Positions 19,107-28,142 of a stretch of DNA of 64,000 nucleotides are shown piece by piece. Source of the stretch: Bradyrhizobium sp. SRS-191 (GTDB taxonomy: Bacteria > Pseudomonadota > Alphaproteobacteria > Rhizobiales > Xanthobacteraceae); NCBI RefSeq assembly GCF_024586915.1, contig NZ_JANBVS010000018.1, positions 1 through 64,000 of the forward strand, written 5' to 3'. Position numbers and translations under genes: made by a program. Each line of letters opens with the position of its first letter. Within the stretch, counting starts at the first letter, position 1. The notes beneath the pieces are model-generated. The model searched no databases and was not told the DNA's origin. It worked only from the letters and a program-made list of their open reading frames with translations.

Positions 19107-20570
19107 GTGAACCTCGTCGTGGTTTCGAATCGGGTGGCCCGTGGCAAAGCCAATGAGCCAATGACCGGCGGACTTGCGGCAGCTCTGCTGCCCGTTGTGG
19201 AGAATTCAGGGGCAGTCTGGGTAGGTTCCTCCGGCCGTGTGCGCGATGGCGCACAGATGGAACCGATTGCGCAGGTCGAACAGCTGGGCGCCGGCGCGGT
19301 GGCGCTGCTGGACCTGCCGGCCGCGCATTATGCCGGCTACTACGAAGGCTTCGCCAATTCTGCGCTGTGGCCCGCGCTGCATTCGCGCAGCGACCTGATC
19401 AGCGTGTCGCATGACGACTATCGCTCCTACCGCGAGGTCAACGCATTCGTGGCGCGTGCGCTGCTGCGGTTCCAGAAGCCTGACACGCTGTTCTGGATTC
19501 AGGACTATCACTTCCTGTCGCTCGGCGAGGAGCTGCGCACGCTCGGCGTCCGGAGCCCGATCGGCTTCTTCCTGCATACGCCGTGGCCCGCGCGCAGCGT
19601 CATCGACAGCGTGCCGAATCACCGCGATCTCGTGACCGCGATGCTCGCCTACGATCTCATCGGCTTCCAGACCGAGGATGACCGCGACAATTTCATCGCG
19701 TGCCTGCGCACCGATCTCGGGCTGCAGGTTCGCGACGGTGTCGTCAGGTCGCTGCATGGCCGCACACGGCTCGCGGTGTTTCCGATCGGGATTGATGCCG
19801 ACAAATTCGCGCAACAGGCGGCGAAGGCTGCTTCGCATCCCGACGTCTCGCGGCTGCGCCGCAGCCTGCACGGCGAGAAGCTCGCGATCGGCGTGGACCG
19901 GCTCGATTACTCCAAGGGCCTCGTCAACCGCATCAACGCCTTCGACCGGATGTGGACGATGCATCCGACGCTGCTGCGCGGCGCATCGCTGCTGCAGATC
20001 GCAACGCCATCGCGCGAGTCGATCGAGGCCTATGGCAACCTGCAGAGCGAGGTCGCCCGCCTCGTCAGCGAGGTCAATGGCCGCCATGGCGAGGTCGACT
20101 GGACGCCGATCCGCTATCTCAACAAGGGCTATGGCCAGGCCGTGCTGGCGGGTCTGTATCGCAGCGCGCAGGTCGGCGTCGTCACGCCGCTGCATGACGG
20201 CATGAACCTCGTCGCCAAGGAATATGTCGCGGCGCAGAGCCCGGCCGATCCCGGCGTACTGGTGCTGTCGAAGTTTGCCGGCGCCGCCAACGAGCTCGAT
20301 GCCGCACTGCTGGTCAATCCGCACGACATCGACGGCATGGCGCGCACCATCGCGATGGCGCTGTCGATGCCGCTCAACGAGCGGCGCATGCGCTATGAGA
20401 TCATGATGACCAAGCTGCGCCGGCATTCGATACAGCAGTGGTTTGCGGATTTCCTCGAAGGGCTGCAGGAGGGCGACACCCAGGACGCCGCCGAGATCGA
20501 ACCCCTGCCTGCCGCGCCTGCGGGCTTCCTCGGCAGCCGTTTGATGTCGTCGACCGCCCGCTATCACTGA
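19107..20570 (+). CDS. otsA: Alpha,alpha-trehalose-phosphate synthase
   Basis: 487 residues from GTG 19107, chosen because AGGAGG (19095-19100) is well spaced and the protein then begins NLVVVSNRVA as in the family. A GT20 glycosyltransferase that joins UDP-glucose (or another NDP-glucose) and glucose-6-phosphate. Recognisable blocks: GGLAAALLP, FWIQDYHFL, GFFLHTPWP, GVDRLDYSKGL (phosphate-binding Arg), and DGMNLVAKEYVAAQ near the C-terminus. Follows otsB; together they make trehalose for osmotic and desiccation tolerance. Confidence 0.95.
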   Translation: MNLVVVSNRVARGKANEPMTGGLAAALLPVVENSGAVWVGSSGRVRDGAQMEPIAQVEQLGAGAVALLDLPAAHYAGYYEGFANSALWPALHSRSDLISVSHDDYRSYREVNAFVARALLRFQKPDTLFWIQDYHFLSLGEELRTLGVRSPIGFFLHTPWPARSVIDSVPNHRDLVTAMLAYDLIGFQTEDDRDNFIACLRTDLGLQVRDGVVRSLHGRTRLAVFPIGIDADKFAQQAAKAASHPDVSRLRRSLHGEKLAIGVDRLDYSKGLVNRINAFDRMWTMHPTLLRGASLLQIATPSRESIEAYGNLQSEVARLVSEVNGRHGEVDWTPIRYLNKGYGQAVLAGLYRSAQVGVVTPLHDGMNLVAKEYVAAQSPADPGVLVLSKFAGAANELDAALLVNPHDIDGMARTIAMALSMPLNERRMRYEIMMTKLRRHSIQQWFADFLEGLQEGDTQDAAEIEPLPAAPAGFLGSRLMSSTARYH

Positions 20571-20617
20571 GCTGCACGGATCGCGGCGGCCGGCCGGCAG
20601 TCGCGATCGGCTCAGTG
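20565..20617. terminator. Two-step stem-loop between convergent genes
   Basis: An outer perfect 8-base stem (CACTGAGC 20565-20572 with GCTCAGTG 20610-20617) encloses an inner 7-base stem (GATCGCG 20579-20585 with CGCGATC 20602-20608). The otsA stop codon lies in one arm and the stop of the opposing small gene in the other. It probably ends both transcripts, although there is no U-tract on either side. Confidence 0.5.
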
Positions 20618-20971
20618 ACAGTAGGAGACGCCGTCGAGAACGGCGCAGCGCAGCTTGTTCGGCGAGCTCGGATTGTCCATCGGGACCATGCCGTTGCCCT
20701 GGCCGACGAACACGCCGGGGCCGACCACGACCGACGCCTTGTTGCCGATGATCACCGACGGATGCGGCTTCAGGCTGGACTTGGTGCCATCAGGCCACAG
20801 GATCGCATCACCCTGCCAGATCCCCTTGCGGCCGTCGTCGCAGGTCACGTCGACGCCTTGCTTGGTGCACTGATCGGCCCGGGCCGCGCCGGCCGCGACG
20901 ATGCTGAGCACGACGGTCAGGAGCAGAGCGAAGCGGGCACGGGCAGGCAACGAACGAGCAGGCAACGACAT
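20612..20971 (-). CDS. Small secreted protein of unknown function
   Basis: 119 residues with an evident signal peptide: basic start (MSLPARSLPARAR), a hydrophobic core LLLTVVLSIVAAGA and an ARA-D cleavage site near residue 33. The mature ~87 residues hold four Cys (two in CTKQGVDVTC, and two near the end in LRCAVLDGVSYC), which could form two disulfides in the periplasm. I do not recognise the family. It converges with otsA. Confidence 0.8.
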   Translation of the reverse strand: MSLPARSLPARARFALLLTVVLSIVAAGAARADQCTKQGVDVTCDDGRKGIWQGDAILWPDGTKSSLKPHPSVIIGNKASVVVGPGVFVGQGNGMVPMDNPSSPNKLRCAVLDGVSYCH

Positions 20972-21196
20972 GGCAGGGTCCTCAAGAGACGGTCGGTCGG
21001 GGCATCACGGCGCAAATCAGTGGTCGTGGCGTGACGGGGTCCGGTTCACCGGGGCCGTGACGGCCTTGCGGACGGCGCTGACCCGGCCCCGGCGGGGCCG
21101 GATTGGTGATTTTTATCAGCCATTTGGGGGAAATTTGGCCCGGATGCCTCCGCCCCGCTTGCAAAACGCCCCCGACCCCGCCAAGAGAGGGCCGCC

Positions 21197-21286
21197 GGAG
21201 AGATGGCCGAGTGGCTTAAGGCGCACGCTTGGAAAGCGTGTGTGCGGGAAACCGTACCGTGGGTTCGAATCCCACTCTCTCCGCCA
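21197..21286 (+). tRNA. tRNA-Ser (anticodon GGA)
   Basis: A 7-base acceptor stem (GGAGAGA with TCTCTCC), the CACGC/GCGTG anticodon stem around the TTGGAAA loop with anticodon GGA at 21231-21233, a long class-II variable arm, the T-loop GGTTCGAATCC, and an encoded CCA end at 21284-21286. The protease genes start 178 bases downstream. Confidence 0.97.
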
Positions 21287-21463
21287 GCTCTGGGTCCTGT
21301 TCGCGGTCGTCTGACAGAGTCCGAAGCCGCGCCCGAAGGGCTCATCTGGACATTTTTCGGCCACACTGCGTCAGAGAGCGCCCAAGCTGGTCCGAATCGT
21401 CGACACAACATCCTCGGCCCCTGCCACGTCGTCCTGACGCGGGCCGTGCGACGCGATCCGGGC

Positions 21464-22558
21464 CTATTTGGTCCACGCAAGAATCTGGTCGTAGACTTCG
21501 GCCGTGATGCGGACGCCGCGATTGATGAAGTTGCCGGTGGTGTGAATTGCGACGACGTAGCGCTGATTGGCGGTGGAATCGAGCAGGAAGACGGGGCTGC
21601 CGCTGTCGCCTCCGGTCGTGTCGATCATGTATTCGAGGAAGCGGTCATCGCGAGGTGCGGTGTCCGGGATGTGCACGCGACCGGCGTTGAACCACAGCGT
21701 GCCATAGGGCTTGGTCGCTTCGTGCGGATAGCCCGCGTTGTTGACGATCGCCATGTCGAAAAGCTTCTCTTCGTCCTTGTCGTAGCTGCGCAGACCGAAA
21801 TAGCCGATCCGCTCGCCGAACGGCGCCCGGTTGACCTCGTGATCGACGTAGATGACGCCGTAGTCGTAGGGCGCCGCGTCTTCGTCCTGCTTCTCGGACT
21901 CCCATTTCGCGTGCCATTCGAACTTGTCGGCGACGACATAGCCGTACGGCGCGAGCGTTCCGTTGCGACCGGGGATGACGCGGACCTGCCGTGCGCGCCG
22001 CGCCGGCTGGGTCGGTGTCGGCCGCGCATAGAGGCAATGGCCGGCCGTGATCACGGCTCGCTCTCCGGCGAACCATCCCGTGCCGAAGCCGACCTGGCCG
22101 GAGGTGTAGGTGATCTCGAGGTGGCAGATGCAGCGCCAGGGCGTCAGCGATGTGTCGGGGATGATCACCCGGTCGTCGACGCCGATCACGTCCTCGGGCT
22201 TGCCGGTCGCTCCGTAGGCCGGCAGCGGCGGCGCGGTCCCGACGAGCGCTTGCGGGGCGATGGAGAAGAAGCCGCCGTCCGCGACCGACGCCAGCAGGGT
22301 CGGGCCTGACACGCGGGCCGTGTCAAAGCCGGCCGTCATCGGCCGCAACGCGTTGAAGCCCGGCACGCGTTCGATCGAGCTGCCGCCGTTCGTCTCCGTC
22401 ATCCGGCCGTCGCGCCGCCGTCGCGTCGCGGCAGAAATGACGGCCATGGTGGACGTGACTGGAGGCGACGTGGCTGGAGAAGACGTGACTCCGGCGGGCG
22501 TGTCCGCTGTGGCGGCGTCCTTGGGCGGCGTCTTCGTGCTGCGGCTCTTCCTGGCCAT
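21464..22558 (-). CDS. V8/trypsin-like serine protease
   Basis: 364 residues from ATG 22558. A chymotrypsin-fold protease domain occupies roughly 125-360: His174 in VITAGHC, Asp232 in APYDYGVIYVD, Ser319 in TTGGDSGSPVF. The order and spacing resemble V8/glutamyl endopeptidases. The first ~120 residues are low complexity (Thr/Pro/Ala-rich, then RRRR) with no signal peptide, so it appears to act inside the cell or to be a zymogen. It starts two bases after the stop of the protease-PLD fusion gene, so the two are translationally linked. Confidence 0.88.
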   Translation of the reverse strand: MARKSRSTKTPPKDAATADTPAGVTSSPATSPPVTSTMAVISAATRRRRDGRMTETNGGSSIERVPGFNALRPMTAGFDTARVSGPTLLASVADGGFFSIAPQALVGTAPPLPAYGATGKPEDVIGVDDRVIIPDTSLTPWRCICHLEITYTSGQVGFGTGWFAGERAVITAGHCLYARPTPTQPARRARQVRVIPGRNGTLAPYGYVVADKFEWHAKWESEKQDEDAAPYDYGVIYVDHEVNRAPFGERIGYFGLRSYDKDEEKLFDMAIVNNAGYPHEATKPYGTLWFNAGRVHIPDTAPRDDRFLEYMIDTTGGDSGSPVFLLDSTANQRYVVAIHTTGNFINRGVRITAEVYDQILAWTK

Positions 22559-22560
22559 CG

Positions 22561-25416
22561 TCAGCTGCCTTCCCACGCGCCCCATGAGACAGTGCGCAGG
22601 CCGAGCGGCACGGCTGCCTCCTCGTCGCTATGCCGGGTTCGCACCGGCTGACCCGGGCCGTGATCCGGTGCCACGCGGTCGGTTGCGACGTTGTTCCAGT
22701 CGAATTCGAAGATCTCGGCGAAATATTTGGCGGCTTCCTCGTCCTCGATCAGGAGGCTTGCATCGCGATTGAACTTCGTCCCGGATCCCGTCCAGTTTTG
22801 CGACCCGAGCAGCACCTTCTTGCGGTCGACGACGATACCCTTGGTGTGGCATGTGCTGAAGAAGCGCAGCTTGTCCTTGTCGAAGCCGAATTCCACCGCG
22901 TTGCGGAAGATGTCACGCTCCTTGCCGAACCCGCTGCGGAAGATGATGCGCACGTCGCGGATGGCCTGCTGCCGGTCCAGCAGGGTTTCGAGCAGCCTCT
23001 GATAGTGCGGCGGCATCTCGTCCTTCACGTCGAAGGACTGGTTGATGAACAGCACGCTGTCTCGCGCGCTCTTGATAAGCGGAACGACGACCTCCGGATA
23101 GTTGTCGGGCGTCAGCACGGGTTGAACGGTGATCTTCCTCTCGATCACCTTCGGCGCGAACGGCTTGTACGCCCTGACCGCGCGAGGCGCTTCGAGGAAG
23201 TAATCTTCCGGAACGACGAGCTCGGGGGCGAGCGCCGCGGCGGCTTCTTGTCCTTCCAAGGCCCGGCAATCGGCGAAGTCCTGCTTGAGATGATTCTGGA
23301 ACGTCGTCGCCAGCCGCTCGCACTGGACCACGGCGTGCCAATCGCGGTCATAGCTCTTGACGTCCGACCATGTGAGATCGTCGAGAGGATGATCGGCGTC
23401 GTCGAACGGCGCTTGATTCGAAGAGGCCCAGTTGCCGCTCGAAAGCCAGAAGCTGCTAGCGGTCTCGTCCTTCCCGAACACCGCCACCTTGATGTGGTAG
23501 GACGTCGCGAACAGCCGGCCCGGACCGGACACCGATGCAGGGGTCCAATCGAAATGAGTCTTGGCATCCCGCTTCAGCGTCTTCATGACCTTTTCTTCGG
23601 GCCAGTCGTCCTTCTTGTTGCCCGTGCCGATATCGTCCGACTTGCGATCGAGGGTCAAGATCGTGTCGCGGCCGCTCGTCGTCACCGCGTCGCGGACTGC
23701 GCTGATGATGTGTGGCGCGGTGAAGTTGTACATCCCGATCGTCATGCGGTCGCCGTCGCCGTTCGCCAGGAATTTCGACAGCTCGCGCCAGCCGGCCTCG
23801 GGACTGACATGCAGGACGAGCTTCATGTCGGCGGTGACGGGATCGAGGTTGAATCGCTCATCGTTGAGATCGCGCGCGTAGGCCTGCATCGTCGCGGGCG
23901 CCTCGAGGCCCTGACCACGAGCGTCCTCCCCGGCGAGCTTGCCCGCGAGGGTGGGAAGGTCGACCAGTTCGAGCGAGACCGGCACACCGCCCAGCGCTTG
24001 CGGCAGCCCGTAATCCGCGGCATTGCGCGACGCCTCGGGGCGGACCTGCACCACGACGCCCTTCTTGTCCGTGAGTTTGCCGCTGGAGTCGAACAAATAG
24101 GTGCCGCGCACCCGCACGATGGCCGGGTGCTTGCCCACGAGCTCGCCGACCTGCTTGGCCGCAGCCTCGAGCGACAGCGGCGCGGCATCTGCCTTCGCTT
24201 GCGGTGCCGCGTCGCCGGAGGGGCGGCCGCCGATCCGCACTGTAATCTCGAGCGGCAACGTGACTGTCACGCCGCCGCTGCTCTCAACAATCGATGCCTT
24301 CATCGGCGAGGCTCCATCAAGATCCGGGCTGGGTCGGTTCGGCAGCGGCGCCTGCGCGTCGCTCGCATGTTCGGAAGGACGGTCCGTTCTCGCGACGATG
24401 CGCCAGGGGCGCTCGCGAATGAGCGTTCTCAGAGTCGCGACGGGCACCGCGTGATTGGAGCGGAATGGCGTGCCTTGAAAGTGCAGGCCGACGACATCGC
24501 CGGTGGCAAGGTCGATGATGGCCGAGCCCGAGCTGCCCGGCATCGCCGAGCAGTCATGGGTGAGACCTCGCGAATCCCGCCCCATGATCTTGCCAGGCGA
24601 ACAGCGCTTGGTATCGAAGACATTGCCGAAGATGCGCATCAACGTTTCGACGTCATAGTTGCCGCGGTCTGTGCCCGGATAGCCGATCGTTGCGACCGGA
24701 AGCCCGTCTTTCGGATCGCCCGCTGCCAGGGCGAGCGGTCCCGCCAGCAGCCGATCCGCGTCGACGCTGGCTTGGCCCGTCTTCGCCACGCGCAGGAAGG
24801 CGACATCGAGCTGGTTCGGCGTCCCGATGTAGATCACCTCCCGAACGTCGAAGCGGCGCGGCGGCGCAGCGCTGCGCTCCCTGCGGAAATCGAGGATCGG
24901 CGCCTCGGGCTTGTCGGGCAGGAACGGGAGCTTTCGAAAGTCGATCCCGGAGGCGCTGGCCTCGGCAAACAACACCGCCACATGCGCATTGGTCACGATG
25001 ATATCGCTGCCGAGCTCGCTGTCGACGAGCCAGCCGGTGCCCGCCCAAGGATAGACTTCGTCGCCGGGCAGATCGATGCGTCCGATGGCGCGAATGGTCT
25101 TGTTGATGCGCGCCGCGTTGGCCTCGACGAGCTTCTTCATCTCGGAGGTTTCGGGATCGAGGCCATTCGAGATCAGATCGGGCTGAACGAGATCGTTGCT
25201 GATCGGGAAGACCGGCCGGTGCAGGCTGATGATCGCCTCGAGCATCGCGCTCTCGGATCGTCCCGCCCCACCCGGCACCGGTTCGACACCCGGCACGGAT
25301 TCGACGCCAGCGTGCGCCGGCGCAGCGCTGGCCGCCGATTTGACGGCCTCCAGATCGTGTCCGTCGCGGCTCAGGACGCCGTCGACAAAGTCACGCAGGT
25401 CGTTGAGGTCGGGCAT
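22561..25416 (-). CDS. Serine protease-phospholipase D fusion
   Basis: 951 residues from ATG 25416. Residues ~105-335 are a trypsin-like domain: His145 in VTNAHV, Asp204 in LDVAFLRV, Ser296 in PGSSGSAI. Residues ~380-500 are a linker region I cannot assign. Residues ~525-905 form a two-part phospholipase D-type domain. The second half has a complete HxKxxxxD motif (H857, K859, D864) followed by GSQNW. The first half has H641-x-K643 but Gly at the expected Asp. No signal peptide or membrane segment is visible, so both activities would be cytoplasmic. It could be a nuclease, lipase or regulatory protein; a conflict or stress role is a guess. Confidence 0.85.
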   Translation of the reverse strand: MPDLNDLRDFVDGVLSRDGHDLEAVKSAASAAPAHAGVESVPGVEPVPGGAGRSESAMLEAIISLHRPVFPISNDLVQPDLISNGLDPETSEMKKLVEANAARINKTIRAIGRIDLPGDEVYPWAGTGWLVDSELGSDIIVTNAHVAVLFAEASASGIDFRKLPFLPDKPEAPILDFRRERSAAPPRRFDVREVIYIGTPNQLDVAFLRVAKTGQASVDADRLLAGPLALAAGDPKDGLPVATIGYPGTDRGNYDVETLMRIFGNVFDTKRCSPGKIMGRDSRGLTHDCSAMPGSSGSAIIDLATGDVVGLHFQGTPFRSNHAVPVATLRTLIRERPWRIVARTDRPSEHASDAQAPLPNRPSPDLDGASPMKASIVESSGGVTVTLPLEITVRIGGRPSGDAAPQAKADAAPLSLEAAAKQVGELVGKHPAIVRVRGTYLFDSSGKLTDKKGVVVQVRPEASRNAADYGLPQALGGVPVSLELVDLPTLAGKLAGEDARGQGLEAPATMQAYARDLNDERFNLDPVTADMKLVLHVSPEAGWRELSKFLANGDGDRMTIGMYNFTAPHIISAVRDAVTTSGRDTILTLDRKSDDIGTGNKKDDWPEEKVMKTLKRDAKTHFDWTPASVSGPGRLFATSYHIKVAVFGKDETASSFWLSSGNWASSNQAPFDDADHPLDDLTWSDVKSYDRDWHAVVQCERLATTFQNHLKQDFADCRALEGQEAAAALAPELVVPEDYFLEAPRAVRAYKPFAPKVIERKITVQPVLTPDNYPEVVVPLIKSARDSVLFINQSFDVKDEMPPHYQRLLETLLDRQQAIRDVRIIFRSGFGKERDIFRNAVEFGFDKDKLRFFSTCHTKGIVVDRKKVLLGSQNWTGSGTKFNRDASLLIEDEEAAKYFAEIFEFDWNNVATDRVAPDHGPGQPVRTRHSDEEAAVPLGLRTVSWGAWEGS

Positions 25417-26085
25417 GCATGTCATCCTCTGTCAAAAAGGATTTCGGGGCAGGCGCGAGACGATCTGGGAGGCGCGGTCGAGTTCTGCGATGCGGGATGA
25501 ACAGGCGTCATCCGTCAAAAATCAAAAGGCGTATAAGTAAACGATCGACGGGCTTCTTATCTGCAAAGTATCTGGTCGTTGATCGCGGTTGTCAACACGA
25601 GTGGTATGTCAAAAAACCTTCAACCATCGGTGCGTCAGCCGTCGGGCCGCGGTTCTCGCGCGATCATGATCGCCATCGCAGATGGCCTTGGGCTTGCCTC
25701 GGATCCCCTCCGGATCCCTTTCGATGCGCCCTGGGGCGCATGTGTGCCGGGGTCATGAGCCTGTCATCTTCGCCGCCGGCGCCCGGCCTATGTGTCCGCC
25801 GGCGATACCACCTCGTGACGCGGTTACAATTCAATCCGCCGCGGCGCTGCGTCCAGACGCCCGGCGTTTGAGCATTCGCATGAACGACAAGCTACACGCG
25901 AGCCGACAGGGACGGCATCGGTCGTGATGCCATCGCCAATGCGCGGAGCGGCTTCGGAATCCCGGTCGCCTCGGCCGTTCGCAACCATGACCTGGCCGTA
26001 CAGCCGGTTCCGGCCTCGGGATATCACTCGGCTGATTTGTTAACGTCTCCACCGTAGTTTTCCCGCTTGAACCGGGGAGAACGAC
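25417..26085. other. Divergent intergenic region upstream of the protease-PLD pair
   Basis: No convincing gene in 669 bases. 25500-25640 is clearly AT-richer than its surroundings and probably contains the promoter of the leftward protease pair. Hairpins: GGATCC-cctcc-GGATCC near 25701-25717 and ATGCGCCC-TG-GGGCGCAT at 25724-25741. The right end holds the GGGGAG ribosome site of the EAL gene. Confidence 0.5.
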
Positions 26086-26859
26086 ATGGCGGGCCCATGC
26101 GCGGGATGCGCTGACGGAATCGAGCTGCCGTTTGCGTTCAAGATGGCGTTTCAGCCGATCGTCGATGTCAACGCGAACAGGATCTGGGGCTACGAGGCGC
26201 TGGTGCGCGGGCCCAATGGCGAGGGCGCGCACAGCGTCTTGTCGCAGCTCACCGAGGCGCAGCTTTATCGTTTCGACCAGTCGGCCCGCGTGCTGGCGAT
26301 CGAGACCGCGGGACGCCTGTTCACCGACCACTCCGCGCGCCTGTCGATCAACTTCATGCCCAACGCGGTCTATGAGCCGCGCGCCTGCATCCAGAAATCG
26401 CTGGCGGCGGCGAAGCGCGCCGGCTTTCCGTCAGAGAACCTGATGTTCGAGTTCACCGAGAACGAGCGCATGGCGAGCCCCGACCATGTCGAGCGCATCG
26501 TCAAGAGCTACAAGGAGCTCGGCTTCTGGACTGCGCTCGACGATTTCGGCGCCGGCTATGCCGGTCTCAATCTGCTGGCGCGGTTGCAGCCGAACCTGAT
26601 CAAGATCGACATGGAGCTGCTGCGCGACATCGATCGCGATCATGCCAAGCAGGTCATCGTGTCCGGCGTCGCCGCGATGGCGCGCCAGCTCGATATCGCC
26701 GTGCTAGCCGAGGGCGTCGAGAGCGCGGCCGAGTTCGCCGTGCTGCGCTCGGCCGGCATCAACCTGTTCCAGGGCTATTACTTCGCCAAGCCCGCGCTGA
26801 TGGCGCTGCCCGAGGTGCCATGGCTGGCGGAGCCGGCGCGGGATCTGGCGGTCGGCTGA
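26086..26859 (+). CDS. Stand-alone EAL-domain c-di-GMP phosphodiesterase
   Basis: 257 residues, essentially a single EAL domain with no membrane segment or GGDEF partner. The catalytic set is present: EALVRG, INFMPN, FEFTE, ALDDFGAGYAG, LIKIDMELL, LAEGVE and LFQGYYFAKP. It is therefore predicted to be an active cytoplasmic hydrolase of c-di-GMP to pGpG. The N-terminal CAGCAD cysteines may bind metal or be redox-active. It converges with the SDR gene, nine bases apart. Confidence 0.92.
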   Translation: MAGPCAGCADGIELPFAFKMAFQPIVDVNANRIWGYEALVRGPNGEGAHSVLSQLTEAQLYRFDQSARVLAIETAGRLFTDHSARLSINFMPNAVYEPRACIQKSLAAAKRAGFPSENLMFEFTENERMASPDHVERIVKSYKELGFWTALDDFGAGYAGLNLLARLQPNLIKIDMELLRDIDRDHAKQVIVSGVAAMARQLDIAVLAEGVESAAEFAVLRSAGINLFQGYYFAKPALMALPEVPWLAEPARDLAVG

Positions 26860-26868
26860 TCGCCGTCC

Positions 26869-27927
26869 TCAGATATCCTTCGCGCTGTCGCCGGCCGTCA
26901 CCTCATACTCCGCGCCGGTGACCATCGCCGCCGCATCGGAGGCGAGGAACACCGCGGCCGGTGAGATGTCGTCGGGCTGCAGCCAGCCGACCTTGAGCGC
27001 GACCGTCGGCGCGCGGGCGTCCCAGGCCTGCTGCGGCGTCGGGTTCGCCGGCGCCTCGCGGCCGGTCTCGCGGATCGCCTCGCTCAGCCGCGCCTCGTAG
27101 CGCGTCAGCGCGGTGTCGACGAGGCCGGGGATGACAGCATTGACGGTGATGTTGTGCTGGCCGAGCTCGAGGGCTGCGGATTTCATCAATCCGAGAATGC
27201 CCCATTTCGACGCCGAGTAGCTCGATGCGTCCCTGGTGCCGTGCTTGCCCTGCATCGACGACAGCACGATGATGCGGCCGCTCTTGCGCGCCACCATCTT
27301 CGGCGCGAAGGCGCGGATGGTGTTGGCGGTGCCGTTGAGGTTGTTGTCGATCACGTCGCGCCAGTCGGCGTCGTCCATCTCCAGCAGCGGCTTCCAGCGC
27401 TGGATCGCGGCATCGGCGACCACGATGTCGATCTTGCCATAGGTCTGCTCGACGTGATCGGCGGCGGCGCGCAGGGCGGCGATGTCCCTGATATCGGCCC
27501 GGATGCTCTCGCCGCGCCTTCCATAGGCCATGATCTGGCGCACCGTCTCGGCGAGATCCTCCGGCGTCGCGGGCGCCGCATTCGATGCCGTCGAGACCGG
27601 TCCCGCGATGTCGAGGGCGACGACGTCGGCGCCGTTCGCCGCCATCTCCACCGCGATCGACCGCCCGATGCCGCGCGCCGCACCGGTGACGACCGCGACC
27701 TTTCCAGCCAGGGACGAGCCGCGTCCGGGCCGGATCGGTCCGGCGCTCTTCTCCGGCGGCGGCTCCGGCACCGGCTGGCCGTGCAACTCGCGCGGGCCGG
27801 GGTCGGAGCGGCTGTCCCGATTGCCACCAGGGCCGGTCTGCGCGGTCGCCTGGTTGAGCATGGCAAAGGCCGTGGCGGCCGCGGTGCCCTTCAGGAGTCC
27901 GCGGCGAAAGATGTTGTAGGCAGGCAT
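26869..27927 (-). CDS. SDR-family oxidoreductase with Tat-like leader
   Basis: 352 residues from ATG 27927. The N-terminus (FRRGLLKGTAAATAFAML) resembles a twin-arginine signal, followed by a Pro-rich linker. The dehydrogenase domain starts at VAVVTGAARGIGRSI (NAD(P)-binding) and has the catalytic YSASK. The fold is the classical SDR. An exported SDR is unusual, since NAD(P) is scarce outside the cytoplasm; Tat export of the already folded, cofactor-loaded enzyme would be one explanation. The substrate is not evident. Confidence 0.87.
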   Translation of the reverse strand: MPAYNIFRRGLLKGTAAATAFAMLNQATAQTGPGGNRDSRSDPGPRELHGQPVPEPPPEKSAGPIRPGRGSSLAGKVAVVTGAARGIGRSIAVEMAANGADVVALDIAGPVSTASNAAPATPEDLAETVRQIMAYGRRGESIRADIRDIAALRAAADHVEQTYGKIDIVVADAAIQRWKPLLEMDDADWRDVIDNNLNGTANTIRAFAPKMVARKSGRIIVLSSMQGKHGTRDASSYSASKWGILGLMKSAALELGQHNITVNAVIPGLVDTALTRYEARLSEAIRETGREAPANPTPQQAWDARAPTVALKVGWLQPDDISPAAVFLASDAAAMVTGAEYEVTAGDSAKDI

Positions 27928-28142
27928 CGCGCCGCTCTCGTTGTGACGGTTGCTGTCAACCGCCGACCCGGAGCGCCGTTCCAGGCGAGCCTTGGCTCCC
28001 ATTTCGCCGCGCGGCCCGTGAGGCGCCGTCCAGCACCCCATCCCCGGCAGGGGGCAATTCCGAAACAGCGGGGCTGGGGCAGTCCGAATGCATTAAAAGC
28101 GACGTCGCGCCCCGCCTCGCGCCCGACGCCGCCCTCCCAGCA

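Noticed and set aside
22630..25500. Very long open frame (about 956 codons) on the strand opposite the protease-PLD gene
   Set aside because: It is an antisense shadow created by high GC; its translation is Arg/Asp/Val/His-rich without domains, while the opposite strand encodes clear catalytic motifs.
21197..26085. Integrated island using the tRNA-Ser 3' end as attachment site
   Set aside because: No integrase and no repeat of the tRNA 3' end could be found on the far side of the protease genes; adjacency alone is not enough.
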